Below are positions 33,329-33,840 of a DNA stretch of 33,840 nucleotides, piece after piece; position 1 is the first letter of the stretch, and each line of letters starts with the position of its first letter. A program made the position numbers and the translations under genes. The notes under the pieces were generated by a model. The model did no database searches. It was not told the DNA's origin and saw only the letters and a program-made list of their open reading frames with translations. Source of the DNA: an uncultured Aquimarina sp. Its GTDB lineage: Bacteria > Bacteroidota > Bacteroidia > Flavobacteriales > Flavobacteriaceae. The stretch covers positions 1 to 33,840 of the forward strand of contig CANLRN010000046.1 in NCBI GenBank assembly GCA_947493495.1, in the 5' to 3' direction.

Positions 33329-33514
33329 TTAGGCAGACTGACACGATTTATAAACACCATTAAGGCGTCTACAAACAAAAGTGCCTGGAGGCGCTGGTAA
33401 CCAAAAATTTCTGCAGTCTGCATCCGTATTACACTGAAATATATACCCCCCACTAATCGTTTTTTGCTGTTCTCGTGTAAGAGGCTTTCCTAGTTTTGTT
33501 ACATTTTTAATCAT
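33329..33514 (-). CDS. Double-glycine leader peptide precursor with four-cysteine core
   Basis: This 61-residue precursor (start ATG 33514; an ATG at 33520 would add two residues) has the flavobacterial leader pattern MIKNVTKLGKPLTREQQKTI followed by SGG, the site normally cut by a peptidase-containing transporter. The 38-residue core has cysteines at core positions 5, 11, 25 and 35, spaced C-x5-C-x13-C-x9-C, plus PAPP in the middle. Such products are annotated as bacteriocin-like or natural-product precursors; activity and modification are unknown. No transporter or maturase gene is adjacent. The grasp-with-spasm genes are 31 kb away at the other window edge, so a link is speculative. It has its own promoter and no clear terminator before the asd gene end. 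Confidence 0.75.
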   Translation of the reverse strand: MIKNVTKLGKPLTREQQKTISGGYIFQCNTDADCRNFWLPAPPGTFVCRRLNGVYKSCQSA

Positions 33515-33598
33515 AATCATAATTTTTAAGTTAATAAATTTTCGAAATGAAATTAAGGAAATATCAAGTGTCATAATTACCTTGTATGTTGATATTTA

Positions 33599-33628
33599 TA
33601 AATCTAAGCAGATACAATCTAAATCAAA
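33599..33628 (-). promoter_or_regulatory. Promoter of the double-glycine precursor gene
   Basis: On the minus strand TTTG (33628-33625), 18 bases of spacer, then TAGATTTA (33606-33599), seven of eight matches to TAnnTTTG. The predicted leader is about 80 bases. The rest of 33515-33840 holds no reading frame or RNA that I can support. Confidence 0.5.
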
Positions 33629-33840
33629 AAACCTAGCACGTTATACCTCAAAAAGTAACAATAGAAAAAAAACGATACTAACAATATGATGAATTGTCTA
33701 GTTTTTTTCTATGCGGAAAAATCACTACTACATAATATTATTTCCCCTTTTTCAGAACAAATTAATTATACGATTTACGGATGAGAATTTCGTAAAAATA
33801 ATGGCAAGGATTTTTCGCTAGATTGATGAATCAAATTAAA

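Noticed and set aside
33686..33784. Plus-strand frame of 32 codons near the right edge
   Set aside because: Short, no leader pattern, no family match; consistent with chance in AT-rich DNA.
1..33840. CRISPR arrays, tRNA or rRNA genes, prophage genes, toxin-antitoxin pairs
   Set aside because: No regular spaced repeats, no cloverleaf-like intergenic sequence and no phage or toxin-antitoxin gene pairs were seen.

Overview
The window looks like chromosome from a marine-type member of the Flavobacteriaceae (phylum Bacteroidota). The evidence is AT-rich DNA, poor Shine-Dalgarno sites, several promoter-like sites of the Bacteroidota form TTTG-N18-21-TAnnTTTG, an Oar-like TonB-dependent receptor, the Bacteroidota forms of LspA and thymidine kinase, and a double-glycine (GG) leader peptide of the flavobacterial type. 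I cannot fix the genus; Aquimarina-like is a guess.

Left edge (1-2400). The window opens inside the end of a probable IS21-family insertion sequence. It cuts off the 5' part of a grasp-with-spasm ATP-grasp peptide maturase gene (gwsG-like). A 71-residue protein of unknown function follows, then the SPASM-domain partner maturase (gwsS-like); all three reading frames overlap. A long leader region follows, with a strong hairpin, an exact -7 box and a Flavo-1-like structured RNA ahead of lepA.

Core blocks. lepA converges on a Cof-type HAD phosphatase gene. yjbQ converges on a small membrane protein gene. Next come a large Oar-like TonB-dependent receptor and a tight minus-strand operon: DUF3108 protein, tryptophan 2,3-dioxygenase family protein, M23 lipoprotein, pgi. 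A 500-base gap then holds a well-formed small RNA candidate with promoter, 5' hairpin, open middle and terminator. hppD and hmgA (tyrosine to homogentisate to maleylacetoacetate) flank a gap holding two inverted-repeat elements. uvrC and a patatin/surface-antigen protein form another pair.

RimK block (21995-25166, plus strand). A decayed RimB-like retropepsin gene without its DTGA active-site segment is stop-start coupled to rimK. It is followed by an aspartoacylase-family metallohydrolase, 5-formyltetrahydrofolate cyclo-ligase and a lone receiver-domain protein. This may be a write/erase unit for protein glutamylation.

Right part. Minus-strand genes: DUF4097-like protein and lspA; then an operon of an unknown coiled-coil protein, DoxX-like protein, rsmI, HopJ-family protein and an M50 protease with no AUG start. 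Plus-strand genes: tdk-alr, mscL and asd. At the right edge is a 61-residue ribosomally made peptide precursor with a GG leader and a four-cysteine core, with its own promoter.

Most of the window is ordinary housekeeping sequence. The parts worth a second look are the IS-damaged grasp-with-spasm locus, the lone GG-leader precursor, the small RNA candidate (whose open region could pair with the precursor's start codon region), and the decayed RimB-like gene.
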